From: Candidatus Thalassolituus haligoni | GTDB lineage: Bacteria > Pseudomonadota > Gammaproteobacteria > Pseudomonadales > Oceanobacteraceae | Assembly: GCF_041222825.1 (NCBI RefSeq) | Contig: NZ_CP139482.1 | Coordinates: forward strand, 1,333,001-1,397,000 | DNA: 64,000 bases | Reading direction: 5' to 3' | Shown here: positions 42,905-51,907 of the stretch, one piece after another | How positions within the stretch are numbered: the stretch's first letter is position 1 | Layout of the letters: the number at the start of each line of letters is the position of its first letter | Position numbers and translations under genes: made by a program | The notes under the pieces: model-generated | Database searches by the model: none | What the model was told of the DNA's origin: nothing | The model's input: only the letters and a program-made list of their open reading frames with translations

Positions 42905-44149
42905 TTACAGCAAAAACATCTTGGCTTTTTCCAGCCCCTTGAACAGGGCATCCACTTCATCCAGCGTATTGTAAAACGCCATCGAGGCCCGCACGGTTCC
43001 TGGTACGCCAAGGCGTTCCATCAATGGCATGGCACAGTGGTGGCCGGTACGTACCGCAATGCCTTGCTGGTCGAGCAGGGTGCCGACGTCCGCAGGGTGC
43101 GCACCGTCGAGCAGGAAACTGAAGACGGAGGCTTTTTTGGCCGCTTCGCCGATGATACGGATACCACCCAACTCCAGCGCCATGGCGTGGGCTTTTTGGA
43201 TCAGAGCCTCTTCCTGGGCGACCAGTACCTTGCGATCGAGACCGTTGAGGTAGTTGATGGCAGCAGCCAGGCCAATCGCACCGGCAATATTGGGGGTGCC
43301 CGCTTCAAACTTGTAGGGTAACTGGTTGTAGGTGGTGCCAGCAAAAGAGCAGTGTTCAATCATTTCACCACCGCCCTGATAGGGCGGCATGTCATTGAGC
43401 AGTTCTTCCTTGCCGTACAACACACCCATACCGGTCGGGCCAAACAACTTGTGGCTGGAAAAAGCATAGAAATCGACATCCAGCTGCAGCACATCGACAT
43501 CAAAGTGGGAGACCCCCTGGGCACCATCAACCATCACCACGGATTCGTTAATCCGTGCCATACGGACAATGTCCGGAATCGGATTGACACTACCAAGGGC
43601 GTTGGAGACGTGCGCAACGGAGATCAGCTTGACCCGTGGCTCCATCAATTCGGCCAAGGCGTTCAGGTCGAGTTCGCCGTTATCCTTGACCGGGATCGGG
43701 ATCAGTTCTGCGCCGACCTGTGCGCACAGCATTTGCCAGGGCACGATATTGGAATGATGTTCCATTTCACTGACCAGAATGCGGTCACCCTTGCCAATGT
43801 GCTTGCGGCCCCAGGTGGATGCCACCAGGTTAATACCTTCGGTAGTGCCTCGGGTCCAGACAATTTCTTCCGGTTTTAACGCCCCGATGAATTCCTGCAC
43901 GACTTTACGGGCACCTTCGAACTGCTCGGTCGCGACGTCACTGAGGTAATGGGCACCGCGGTGGACGTTGGAGTTGACCGTACGATAGAACGTCGCTTCG
44001 GCTTCGATCACAACGTTTGGCTTGTGCGTGGTGGCACCGTTGTCGAGATAGACCAGTGGCTTGCCATGCACTTGCTGTTGCAGCGCCGGGAAATCCTGGC
44101 GGATATTGTCGATGTAACGGCGGGTCTCTGCGGAATAGGCGTCGATCAT
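42905..44149 (-). CDS. sufS: Cysteine desulfurase SufS
   Basis: PLP enzyme of 414 residues (group II desulfurase) that supplies persulfide sulfur. The PLP Lys is in SSHKLFGPTGMGVLYG, the PLP-binding His in EMEHHSNIVPWQ, and the catalytic Cys in RTGHHCAMPL. The start overlaps the sufD stop by four bases (ATGA). No sufE or sufU partner is in the window, so the sulfur acceptor must be encoded elsewhere or be dispensable. Confidence 0.97.
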   Translation of the reverse strand: MIDAYSAETRRYIDNIRQDFPALQQQVHGKPLVYLDNGATTHKPNVVIEAEATFYRTVNSNVHRGAHYLSDVATEQFEGARKVVQEFIGALKPEEIVWTRGTTEGINLVASTWGRKHIGKGDRILVSEMEHHSNIVPWQMLCAQVGAELIPIPVKDNGELDLNALAELMEPRVKLISVAHVSNALGSVNPIPDIVRMARINESVVMVDGAQGVSHFDVDVLQLDVDFYAFSSHKLFGPTGMGVLYGKEELLNDMPPYQGGGEMIEHCSFAGTTYNQLPYKFEAGTPNIAGAIGLAAAINYLNGLDRKVLVAQEEALIQKAHAMALELGGIRIIGEAAKKASVFSFLLDGAHPADVGTLLDQQGIAVRTGHHCAMPLMERLGVPGTVRASMAFYNTLDEVDALFKGLEKAKMFLL

Positions 44150-45495
44150 GACAGTGCCTCGATCTGCTCGTGAGTAAAGGCCTGGACACGACCAAAACGC
44201 TGCGCCAGCAGCGGGCGTAACCAGTCACCAACGGCGGGATGTGGCAGCGCTTCCAGCAGTTCGTTGATAAAACCAAAGCTCAACATGACCTGGGCTTCCT
44301 GTTCGCTGATGCCCCGGCTTTGCATATAGAAGCGGGCCTTGTCATCCAGTTGGGCAACGGTCGCACCGTGGGCGCATTTAACGTCGTCGGCGTAGATTTC
44401 CAGTTCCGGTTTGGTGTTGATTTCGGCCTTGTTGGTCAGTAACAGGTTCTTGTTGCTCAGTTCCGCCAGGGTTTTCTGGGCATTCTTGTGGATATGAATG
44501 CGGCCGTTGAATACGGCTTTGGCCTGGTCGTTGATAATGCCGCGGAACACTTCATTGCTGGTGCACTGGGCAGCGACGTGTTCGATACAGGTGTGGAAAT
44601 CGACCAGTTGCGACTCCTGGGGGACGTAGACACCGGAAATTTCCGAGTGTGAGCCACCACGATTGTGGTTGACCACCAGGTCATTACGGGTCAGCGCCGA
44701 GCCAAGTCCGAGGTGAAACGCCAGGTACTGGGCATCCCGTTGCAGATCGATACGGCTGGTACCGATAAAGGCGGCGGCTTGCTGCATCTGGTTAAGACGA
44801 TAATGGGTCAGGCGGGCATTATCGCCGACCAGAATATCCGTCTGGTTATTGGTAAAACTGTTGTCGCTGCTCTGTGTTACGGAGGCAAACTGCTCAATCA
44901 GTGTCAGCTCGGCGCTGGTTTCCAGCTCCACCAATACTCGGCTGTTGATGCTGTAGGCATGATCGGCACCGGTATTGACTGAACAGATTTGCAGTGGTTT
45001 GTCGAGCGGGCTGTTACGACCAATGGTGATCAGCACGCCGCTGCTGAGCGCGGCGTCGTTAAGGTCGTTAAACAGGTGATGATTCGATTGATGACGGGCG
45101 TTAGACAAACGCTCGACAATCCGCGCTTGTTGCTCGCTAGTGGCATCGGCAAACAGCACCACCTGTTCCAGTGCCAGGGCGCTCGACAATGCGGTATCGA
45201 TCTGGCCATTCACCAGTACCAGCTGGTAGCTGTCCAGCCCGGCGATGGTGATGGTGCTGGCCAGCGTATCGGCATCGACTGGTGTAACCGGAACAGCAGC
45301 ACTGTAGCTGTCTGCCGCCAGGGTTTTCAGCGAGCAATACTTCCACGCCTCGGTTTTGCGATTTGGCCACGGCGCAGCGGCAAAGGCTGCACGACCGGCA
45401 TGGTTAATGTCAGCCAACCAGTCCAGGGGAGCAATAGTATCTTGCTGATTAAGTTGCTGCTGCTGAAAGCTGGCAGCCGGATTCGTCTCTACCAT
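44146..45495 (-). CDS. sufD: Fe-S scaffold subunit SufD
   Basis: Scaffold protein of 449 residues, partner of SufB and SufC. The C-terminal beta-helix core and terminal helix motif (LSNKNLLLTNKAEINTKPE; VKCAHGATVAQLDDKARFYM; RGISEQEAQVMLSFGFINEL) are characteristic, including the conserved His in CAHGAT. ATG at 45495 follows the sufC stop by one base; the longer open frame runs backwards through sufC out of phase and is spurious. Confidence 0.97.
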   Translation of the reverse strand: MVETNPAASFQQQQLNQQDTIAPLDWLADINHAGRAAFAAAPWPNRKTEAWKYCSLKTLAADSYSAAVPVTPVDADTLASTITIAGLDSYQLVLVNGQIDTALSSALALEQVVLFADATSEQQARIVERLSNARHQSNHHLFNDLNDAALSSGVLITIGRNSPLDKPLQICSVNTGADHAYSINSRVLVELETSAELTLIEQFASVTQSSDNSFTNNQTDILVGDNARLTHYRLNQMQQAAAFIGTSRIDLQRDAQYLAFHLGLGSALTRNDLVVNHNRGGSHSEISGVYVPQESQLVDFHTCIEHVAAQCTSNEVFRGIINDQAKAVFNGRIHIHKNAQKTLAELSNKNLLLTNKAEINTKPELEIYADDVKCAHGATVAQLDDKARFYMQSRGISEQEAQVMLSFGFINELLEALPHPAVGDWLRPLLAQRFGRVQAFTHEQIEALS

Positions 45496-45496
45496 G

Positions 45497-46246
45497 TTAT
45501 TGCGCCTCGCTTTCCAGCCAGCCGTAGCCTTTCTCTTCCAGTTCCAGCGCCAGCTCCTTGCCACCGGATTTGACGATCTTGCCATCAGCAAGGACGTGAA
45601 CGTAGTCCGGGATGATGTAGTCGAGCAAGCGCTGGTAGTGGGTGACGATGATGAAAGAGCGGTTGGGATCACGCATGGCATTAACGCCATTTGCCACCAC
45701 TTGCAGAGCGTCGATATCGAGACCGGAGTCGGTTTCATCAAGGATGCACAGGGAAGGTTCCAGCATCATCATTTGCATCAACTCGTTACGCTTTTTCTCA
45801 CCACCGGAGAAACCTTCGTTGACACCACGCTTGAGGAAACTCTGGTCGAGATTCACTGCCTTGATTTTTTCCCGAGCCATTTTCAAAAAACTGACCGAAT
45901 CCATCGGTTCCTTGCCCTGGTAGGCACGAATGGCATCGACGGAGGCTTTGAGAAATTCGAGATTGGAAACACCGGGAATTTCAACCGGGTACTGAAATGC
46001 CAGAAACAGGCCCTCGCGAGCGCGTTCTTCTGCGTTGAGTGCCAGAATATCCTTGCCATTCAAAGTGGCCGAACCGGCGGTGACTTCGTAACCGTCGCGG
46101 CCCGCCAGGACATTACCCAGTGTGCTTTTGCCTGCGCCGTTAGGACCCATGATGGCATGGATTTCACCGGGTTTGATGTCCAGGTTGAGGCCCTTGAGAA
46201 TGGGCTTGTCTTCGACTTTGGCGTGCAGGTTTTTAATGCTGATCAT
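45497..46246 (-). CDS. sufC: Fe-S assembly ATPase SufC
   Basis: ABC-type ATPase of 249 residues. Walker A is GPNGAGKSTLG; the signature is GFSGGEKKRNE, the SufC form; Walker B is LCILDETDSGLD; the H-loop is IIVTHYQRLLDYI. Its ATP cycle opens the SufBCD complex for cluster assembly. ATG at 46246 with AGGA upstream gives the conserved start MISIKNLHA; the 31-codon upstream extension contains duplicated intergenic repeats. Confidence 0.97.
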   Translation of the reverse strand: MISIKNLHAKVEDKPILKGLNLDIKPGEIHAIMGPNGAGKSTLGNVLAGRDGYEVTAGSATLNGKDILALNAEERAREGLFLAFQYPVEIPGVSNLEFLKASVDAIRAYQGKEPMDSVSFLKMAREKIKAVNLDQSFLKRGVNEGFSGGEKKRNELMQMMMLEPSLCILDETDSGLDIDALQVVANGVNAMRDPNRSFIIVTHYQRLLDYIIPDYVHVLADGKIVKSGGKELALELEEKGYGWLESEAQ

Positions 46247-46269
46247 GGTGGTTCCTGTCTTCTGTAGTC

Positions 46270-46356
46270 GGACGTCGGTGCCAGACGTCGGACGCTTTAA
46301 TGTGTTTTGGACGGACGCCGGATGCCAGACGTCGGACATGATTCGGTGTTTTGCGT
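46270..46356. repeat. Approximate 44-bp tandem duplication between sufB and sufC
   Basis: Two adjacent, diverged units of about 43-44 bases starting at 46270 and 46313. Both contain the identical core GCCAGACGTCGGAC and end in a GTGTTTTG block. They lie in the sufB-sufC leader on the transcribed strand and are rich in self-complementary ACGTCGGA/GACGT elements. Confidence 0.75.
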
Positions 46357-46381
46357 CTGGCCTCAGACCTCCGACAATGAA

Positions 46382-47857
46382 TTATCCCACTGACCCTTCA
46401 AGGCTGATTTCCAGCAGTTTGCCCGCTTCTACGGCAAACTCCATCGGCAGTTCCTTGAACACCTCTTTGCAGAAACCGTTCACAATCATGGACACTGCTT
46501 TTTCGGTATCAATGCCGCGCTGGCGACACAGGAATAGCTGGTCGTCGCTGACGGTAGAGGTTGTTGCTTCGTGTTCTATCACCGCTGACGGGTGCTTGCT
46601 TTCGATGTAAGGGAAAGTATGGGCACCACACTGGTCGCCAATCAGCAGCGAGTCACACTGGGTGTAGTTACGGGCACCTTCGGCATTCGGATTCATGCGC
46701 ACCAGACCGCGATAGGCGTTTTGGCTTTTACCGGCAGAAATACCCTTGGAGATAATGGTGGAGCGGGTGTTTTTGCCCAGGTGAATCATCTTGGTGCCGG
46801 TGTCGGCCTGCTGATAGTTGTTGGTCAGTGCGACCGAGTAAAACTCGCCTACCGAGTTGTCACCCTTGAGGATGCAGCTCGGATATTTCCAGGTGACGGC
46901 TGAACCGGTCTCAACCTGGGTCCAGCTGACCTTGGCATTGGTATGGGCAACGGCTCGTTTGGTAACAAAGTTGTAGATGCCACCTTTGCCTTCTTCGTCA
47001 CCGGGATACCAGTTTTGCACGGTGCTGTATTTGATTTCGGCGTTGTCGAGGGCGATCAGTTCCACTACGGCGGCGTGCAGCTGATTTTCGTCGCGCATCG
47101 GCGCGGTACAGCCTTCGAGATAGGAAACGTGTGAGCCTTCATCGGCGATAATCAGCGTACGTTCAAACTGGCCGGTTTTGGCTTCGTTGATACGGAAGTA
47201 GGTCGACAACTCCATCGGGCAGCGTACGCCTTTGGGGATGTAGACAAATGAGCCGTCGGAGAACACAGCGCAGTTGAGGGCAGCATAAAAGTTGTCGCGC
47301 TGCGGTACGACGGTGCCGAGGTATTTTTTCACCAGTTCCGGGTGCTTGTGCACGGCTTCGGAAATCGGCATAAAGATCACACCGGCTTCCGCCAGTTTGT
47401 CGCGGAAGGTAGTAGCGATAGAAACCGAGTCGAAGACGGCGTCGACTGCGACCCCGGCCAGCATCAGCTGTTCGTGCAGCGGGATGCCCAGCTTGTTGTA
47501 GGTTTCCAGCAGCTTGGGATCCACTTCATCCAGGCTTTTTGGCCCATCGGCCATGCTTTTGGGTGCTGAATAATAAGAGAGTGCTTGGAAATCCGGCTTG
47601 TCATAGCTGACATGAGCCCATTCTGGCTCGACCATTTCCAGCCAGGCGCGATAGGCTTTCAGCCGCCATTCGGTCATCCACTCGGGTTCACCTTTTTTGG
47701 CGGAAATAAACCGCACCACGTCTTCATTCAGGCCGGGCGGCAGGGTATCTGATTCGATATCACTGATAAATCCAGCCGCGTATTCCTTGCGGAAACGTTG
47801 ATGGATTTCCTGATTTGGTACGGGGTCGGTCAGAACGGGATTTATGGTATCGGTCAT
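46382..47857 (-). CDS. sufB: Fe-S scaffold subunit SufB
   Basis: Main scaffold subunit of 491 residues. Conserved blocks include the N-terminal [20 protein letters not shown], the [20 protein letters not shown] turn, [16 protein letters not shown], and the C-terminal [20 protein letters not shown] with the Cys/Glu/His region used for cluster building. ATG at 47857 follows GAGAGA; the 23-codon upstream extension is not conserved. First gene of the suf run, divergent from the regulator across 282 bases. The gap to sufC (135 bases) is unusually long for suf. Confidence 0.97.
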   Translation of the reverse strand: MTDTINPVLTDPVPNQEIHQRFRKEYAAGFISDIESDTLPPGLNEDVVRFISAKKGEPEWMTEWRLKAYRAWLEMVEPEWAHVSYDKPDFQALSYYSAPKSMADGPKSLDEVDPKLLETYNKLGIPLHEQLMLAGVAVDAVFDSVSIATTFRDKLAEAGVIFMPISEAVHKHPELVKKYLGTVVPQRDNFYAALNCAVFSDGSFVYIPKGVRCPMELSTYFRINEAKTGQFERTLIIADEGSHVSYLEGCTAPMRDENQLHAAVVELIALDNAEIKYSTVQNWYPGDEEGKGGIYNFVTKRAVAHTNAKVSWTQVETGSAVTWKYPSCILKGDNSVGEFYSVALTNNYQQADTGTKMIHLGKNTRSTIISKGISAGKSQNAYRGLVRMNPNAEGARNYTQCDSLLIGDQCGAHTFPYIESKHPSAVIEHEATTSTVSDDQLFLCRQRGIDTEKAVSMIVNGFCKEVFKELPMEFAVEAGKLLEISLEGSVG

Positions 47858-48024
47858 GGCGCTATCTCTCGGTCGGATGACATCGTTCCGTTCCTGGTCG
47901 CAAACCGCGAGAAGAGGGCTTGCCAACTGCTATGCGGTGGTAACCGGGCACATCAGGCCAGTATGGATCCGGCTGTGCTGATATCATCATTTCGTTAGTC
48001 CCAGCATTCTACTCAAGTACTCAC

Positions 48025-48055
48025 GGTATTACCAGAATCAATACCAGTTTGGTAT
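48025..48055. promoter_or_regulatory. Possible Rrf2 operator between sufB and its regulator
   Basis: A perfect palindrome ATACCA-GTT-TGGTAT (48041-48055) sits next to GGTATTACC (48025-48033), giving three ATACC/GGTAT half-sites. ATACC...GGTAT ends resemble the outer bases of IscR type 1 sites. The location between divergent sufB and the Rrf2 gene supports an operator role; this is inference. Confidence 0.5.
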
Positions 48056-48139
48056 GCTTTGCTGATAAACCGGTTTCCGTATCCGCTCGGGTTGTTCCTG
48101 AAACGGGGGTGACGGACGGCAAGTGGGTAAAAGTCATCA

Positions 48140-48607
48140 ATGAAAATCAGCAAAATGACCGATTACGGCGTGTTGGTGCTGAACCATCTGGCACAAAGCG
48201 GTGGTTCCCAGCAATCCACTGACGACATTGTCACCGGTATCGGCGTGTCGTTGCCGACCGCCCGCAAGGTGCTGAAAGTGTTGGCCGATGCCGGATTGGT
48301 ACAGGCCCGGCGTGGTTCTCGTGGTGGCTACCGACTGGCGCGCAGTCCGGAACAGATTCCCTTGCTGGCGATTGTGGAAGCCTTTGAAGGCAAGGTGAGT
48401 CTGACGGAATGCAGTACCGTTGAGTCTGATTGCGACATCACCGACAGTTGCTCGCTGGCGGGTAACTGGGGTGGTATCAATCAGGTACTGACGCTGGTGC
48501 TGTCGGGCATCAGCCTGCATGACATCCGTTATCCCCATACGTTGCAACGCATTACCGCTAGCCTGGCATTGTCTACCGACCAGATTCATCTGGTGAATCT
48601 GGATTAA
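48140..48607 (+). CDS. SUF system Fe-S regulator (Rrf2 family)
   Basis: Regulator of 155 residues. The winged helix is MKISKMTDYGVLVLNHLAQS, then SLPTARKVLKVLADAGLV and the wing RRGSRGGYRLAR. Three Cys (91, 98, 104; ECS...DCD...SCS) form the Fe-S site, with spacing typical of the SUF-specific Rrf2 group rather than E. coli IscR. It is expected to sense cluster sufficiency and repress sufBCDS. Divergent from sufB. A longer C-terminus than needed for cluster binding is normal in this group. Confidence 0.93.
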   Translation: MKISKMTDYGVLVLNHLAQSGGSQQSTDDIVTGIGVSLPTARKVLKVLADAGLVQARRGSRGGYRLARSPEQIPLLAIVEAFEGKVSLTECSTVESDCDITDSCSLAGNWGGINQVLTLVLSGISLHDIRYPHTLQRITASLALSTDQIHLVNLD

Positions 48608-48788
48608 TTGGCCTCTCTGACACTCCTCCGCAAGGTGCTACCACCCCGGCAGCAAAAATCTCAATGCGGTTTGATGATCCCTACCGGTGTTGATCACCGG
48701 ATCGATTGCCAGGCCGTTTTTTGCACGACAAGATTCTGTAACCTTTCGCTCCTAGACTGATTCAACGCACCTTACCGACAGATCTGTT

Positions 48789-50078
48789 ATGCGCCTGGTT
48801 ACCCTGTTCCTTGTTGTACTGTTATCCGTGACGGTGGTTGAAGCTGCAGCGCTCGAATTGCAGGGCGCCGCTGTTTATCGGCGTCTCGATAACGATGTCT
48901 ATCTGGCATCGGTCTATAGCGACAGCGCCAACAGTGAAGCCTGGCTGAATTCTGCCCAGCCACTGCGGCTGGAAATGCGCATCTTGGCAGATGAACTCTC
49001 CCCCAGGCGTTTCTACCGCCTCTGGAACGAGGGCCTGGCCATTAATCTCAGCGAAGCAGAAATGAATCAGCGGGTTACCCAGGTCACCCGGTTTATGCAC
49101 TTGCTGAAAGATGATCTGCTCATGGGAGATCAGCTGCTGATCTCGAACGAGACCGGTGAGACGCGGGTGACTATCAATGCGGTTGACGTGCTACAGCTGG
49201 ATGATCCCGGTTTTGTACGGGCACTGGTGACGGTTTGGGTGGGCAAGTACCCGCGTTCGCAAAAATTCAAGGATGATCTGATTCACATGTCGGCCAACCA
49301 GCGAGCTGAACAACAGGCCCGGTTACTGGCAATTGAACCGGCCGCCGGGCGTCAGCAAGTGATCGAAAGCTGGGTTACGGTTGAGCAACATAATAGCGCC
49401 AAACCATCAGTTTCAGCTGCTGCCGTTGTAATTGCGGGCCAGGGTAGTGCTGCCGGAGTGACTGCTGCTGGAGTGACTGCTGCTGGAGTGACTGTTGCTG
49501 GAGTTACTGTTGCCGCAGTGACATTGCCTCCGGCTGCAACAGAACCCAGCCCGGACATCATGGCACCAGCAGAGTCGCAGCCGGAACCCGGCATGGAGAT
49601 GATGAATATACCGGAGCTTGATGAGACCCCATTGTCAGCTTTATCTGATCCGGTGGCGGAGGCGTTATCGACAGACCAACAGCAGGAGACGTTACGCCTG
49701 GCAGAAGAGCAGGCAGCCGCTGAGTTGGCAGCCCGGCAAGCGCAGCAGAGAAAACAGGAAGCATTGCTGATCGAACGGCAGCAATCAGAAGCGCGTTATT
49801 ATCGCGATCTGTTAACCAGTGCCAATGCCAAGGTGCTGTATCCCAAGCAGGCGTTGCGGCGCGGGCTGGAAGGGACTGCGCGGGTTGCGCTGAAGTTGAA
49901 TCGGGATGGCAGCTTGATAACCGCTGTTATCAGTGAAACTTCCGGGCATACCGTACTGGACTCGGCAGCGGTACGAGCAGCAGAACGGGCCGCACCGTAT
50001 CGCGAGTTGCCCGGTATTTTGCTGGGGCCAGATTTTGAGTTCGACATTCCTTTCCGTTTTGTGATGAATACCCGTTAA
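48789..50078 (+). CDS. Chalcone-isomerase-like domain fused to TonB C-terminal domain
   Basis: Exported protein of 429 residues. Signal peptide is 1-20 (LVTLFLVVLLSVTVVEA). The chalcone-isomerase-like domain is at about 22-175 (LRLEMRILADELSPRRFYRL; MGDQLLISNETGETRVTINA). A linker carries five AAGVT-type pentapeptides (about 221-245), a Glu/Ala/Gln-rich coiled coil at about 295-340, and a TonB C-terminal domain at about 345-427 (YPKQALRRGLEGTARVALKL; LDSAAVRAAERAAPYRELP). There is no N-terminal TonB-type Pro-rich helix anchor and no exbB/exbD nearby. A classic TonB role is therefore uncertain; periplasmic binding to an outer-membrane or envelope partner is as likely. The next gene is a paralogue of the first domain. 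Confidence 0.85.
   Translation: MRLVTLFLVVLLSVTVVEAAALELQGAAVYRRLDNDVYLASVYSDSANSEAWLNSAQPLRLEMRILADELSPRRFYRLWNEGLAINLSEAEMNQRVTQVTRFMHLLKDDLLMGDQLLISNETGETRVTINAVDVLQLDDPGFVRALVTVWVGKYPRSQKFKDDLIHMSANQRAEQQARLLAIEPAAGRQQVIESWVTVEQHNSAKPSVSAAAVVIAGQGSAAGVTAAGVTAAGVTVAGVTVAAVTLPPAATEPSPDIMAPAESQPEPGMEMMNIPELDETPLSALSDPVAEALSTDQQQETLRLAEEQAAAELAARQAQQRKQEALLIERQQSEARYYRDLLTSANAKVLYPKQALRRGLEGTARVALKLNRDGSLITAVISETSGHTVLDSAAVRAAERAAPYRELPGILLGPDFEFDIPFRFVMNTR
49449..49523 (+). repeat. In-frame 15-bp repeat encoding AAGVT pentapeptides
   Basis: Five consecutive 15-base units encode AAGVT three times, then VAGVT and VAAVT. The first three are nearly identical at DNA level, so expansion is recent and copy number may vary between strains. 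Confidence 0.9.
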
Positions 50079-50278
50079 CGGCGCTGCCTGTTTCCAATTT
50101 GTCATGCTAACGTTGGATCATCTGAAAGGAATACAGAAAGGCACGACAGGTCATGTGACTGCTTGTTTTTACAGCCGCGTTTGTTACACCAAGCGTAGGG
50201 CAGGTCGTGAAACAGGGTTTTTCCTGGTCAACAGGTAAAGGATTCCCAAGCCATTTCAATCCGAGTAGGGCTGTAGTT

Positions 50279-50908
50279 ATGAAGCGTATATCGGTACTCA
50301 TGATGTTGCTGGTACTGACGACTCCGGTACTGGCTGCCGGTGAACAGACGTACGGATACTTCGAGTTACTGGGAAAGTCCTGGTTTCTGGTTGCTCTGAA
50401 TGACGTCGAATCGGTCAGTGAAGGCGCGGTTACAGAAGAGGGTGCAGTTACAGAAGGCACCCGTCTTGAACTGAAAGTTGTCGAAGATGAGGTATCGCCA
50501 AGGCGTTTTCGGCAACTCTGGATGGATGCACTTGCCGCTGCCGCCACGTCCCATAATCTCTCCCATTTCCAGCAAGACCTCGATACCTTCTTCTCTGCCA
50601 TCAAAGGCCCATTACTCAAAGGCGATAACCTCTCCCTCGAATTGCAGGATGACGCCACTGTTCTGATGATCAATCACTACGACCATGCGCATCTGTCGCC
50701 CGACTTTCTTGCTTTGCTGGTGGATTCCCTGACCGCACGGATTGCACCCATTCCACAGTTGCGACAAGGGTTGTTGGGGTTGATTGAGCCGCAACAAATG
50801 CGCGTGCTTGAAGCCGCATTTCATGCTGAAGAAATTCCATTACAACGTATCAGTCAGACTTCTCGCTGGCTTCGATTTCCCGGTAAAACCCGCGTTTCCC
50901 AGCTCTGA
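50279..50908 (+). CDS. Exported chalcone-isomerase-like protein
   Basis: Protein of 209 residues with a signal peptide (ISVLMMLLVLTTPVLA-AG). The core RLELKVVEDEVSPRRFRQLW and LLKGDNLSLELQDD aligns with the first domain of the protein encoded at 48789, so the two arose by duplication. The enzyme residues of plant chalcone isomerase are not evident, and bacterial members have no established activity. A short internal duplication, GAVTE repeated twice, lies near residue 35. ATG at 50279 was chosen because the signal peptide starts there; the longer frame adds 24 unlikely residues. Confidence 0.8.
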   Translation: MKRISVLMMLLVLTTPVLAAGEQTYGYFELLGKSWFLVALNDVESVSEGAVTEEGAVTEGTRLELKVVEDEVSPRRFRQLWMDALAAAATSHNLSHFQQDLDTFFSAIKGPLLKGDNLSLELQDDATVLMINHYDHAHLSPDFLALLVDSLTARIAPIPQLRQGLLGLIEPQQMRVLEAAFHAEEIPLQRISQTSRWLRFPGKTRVSQL

Positions 50909-50960
50909 TATACTTGCGCCTCTCGCCGGTGGCGATGACGAGTAGCATTCAGAGGTAGCA

Positions 50961-51770
50961 GTGACTCCAGCATATACAGACAGATTCGGTGGCATTGGCC
51001 GCCTGTACGGCGTTTCCGGCCTTGAACGTTTATCGCGTGCGCGTGTGTGCGTGGTGGGGATTGGCGGTGTCGGCACCTGGGTAGCAGAGGCACTGGCCCG
51101 TTCTGGAATTGGTGCCCTGACACTGATCGACCTGGACGACATCTGTGTGACCAATACCAATCGCCAGATTCACGCCCTGACGGGCAGCGTCGGACAAATG
51201 AAAGTCGCAGCGATGCATGAACGCTTGCTGCAAATCAATCCTGAGTGTGATGTTCAGACGGTTGAGGATTTTCTCACCAGCAAAAACATGGCAGCGATAC
51301 TGGCACCGGGTGATCAGTACGATCATTTTGATTACGTAGTGGATTGCATCGACAGTGTCAGGAACAAGGCGGCGCTGTTGGCTTTTTGCAAACGTTACAA
51401 GATTCGGGTGGTAACCACAGGCGCTGCGGGTGGACAGATTGATCCGACCCAAATCCAGATTGCCGATCTCAATAAAACCACCAATGACCCGCTGGCTCGC
51501 AAGGTGCGTTCCTTGCTGCGGCGGGAGTATGGTTTTTCTCGTAACTCCAGCCGTAATTATTCCATTCCCTGTGTCTTTTCCACGGAACAGCTGGTCTATC
51601 CGCAACCGGATGGCTCGGTCTGCCAGATGAAAGCATTTGCGGGCGACAGCACCCGGCTGGACTGCGCATCCGGCTTTGGCTCTGCCACTATGGTGACGGG
51701 GACGTTTGGTTTTGTGGCGGCTTCCCGCGTGGTCAAACGTATTGCCGAAGGAGCAGGCAAGAAAGGGTGA
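50961..51770 (+). CDS. tcdA: tRNA threonylcarbamoyladenosine dehydratase
   Basis: E1-like enzyme of 269 residues that uses ATP to cyclise t6A37 to ct6A37 in ANN-decoding tRNAs. The nucleotide site is VVGIGGVGTWVAEALARSGI; then IDLDDICVTNTNRQ, VDCIDSVRNKAAL and a Cys in DCASGFGSATMVTG. The start is GTG at 50961 with AGAGGT seven bases upstream. Its usual partner csdA/csdE is not adjacent. Confidence 0.96.
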   Translation: MTPAYTDRFGGIGRLYGVSGLERLSRARVCVVGIGGVGTWVAEALARSGIGALTLIDLDDICVTNTNRQIHALTGSVGQMKVAAMHERLLQINPECDVQTVEDFLTSKNMAAILAPGDQYDHFDYVVDCIDSVRNKAALLAFCKRYKIRVVTTGAAGGQIDPTQIQIADLNKTTNDPLARKVRSLLRREYGFSRNSSRNYSIPCVFSTEQLVYPQPDGSVCQMKAFAGDSTRLDCASGFGSATMVTGTFGFVAASRVVKRIAEGAGKKG

Positions 51771-51907
51771 ATCCGGCTTGTTATCGCGGAGTTCATCCTG
51801 ATAGTGATCGCTGTGTGCCATTATCGAACGAAAACCCTTGTTTTGACGCTTTTTTGTATAGACTATGTATAACTTTATTGACGTCAGATAATTCGTTGGA
51901 GGTTGAT

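Noticed and set aside
45496-45741. N-terminal extension of the sufD frame
   Set aside because: It reads through sufC out of phase; the known SufD start is just after the sufC stop.
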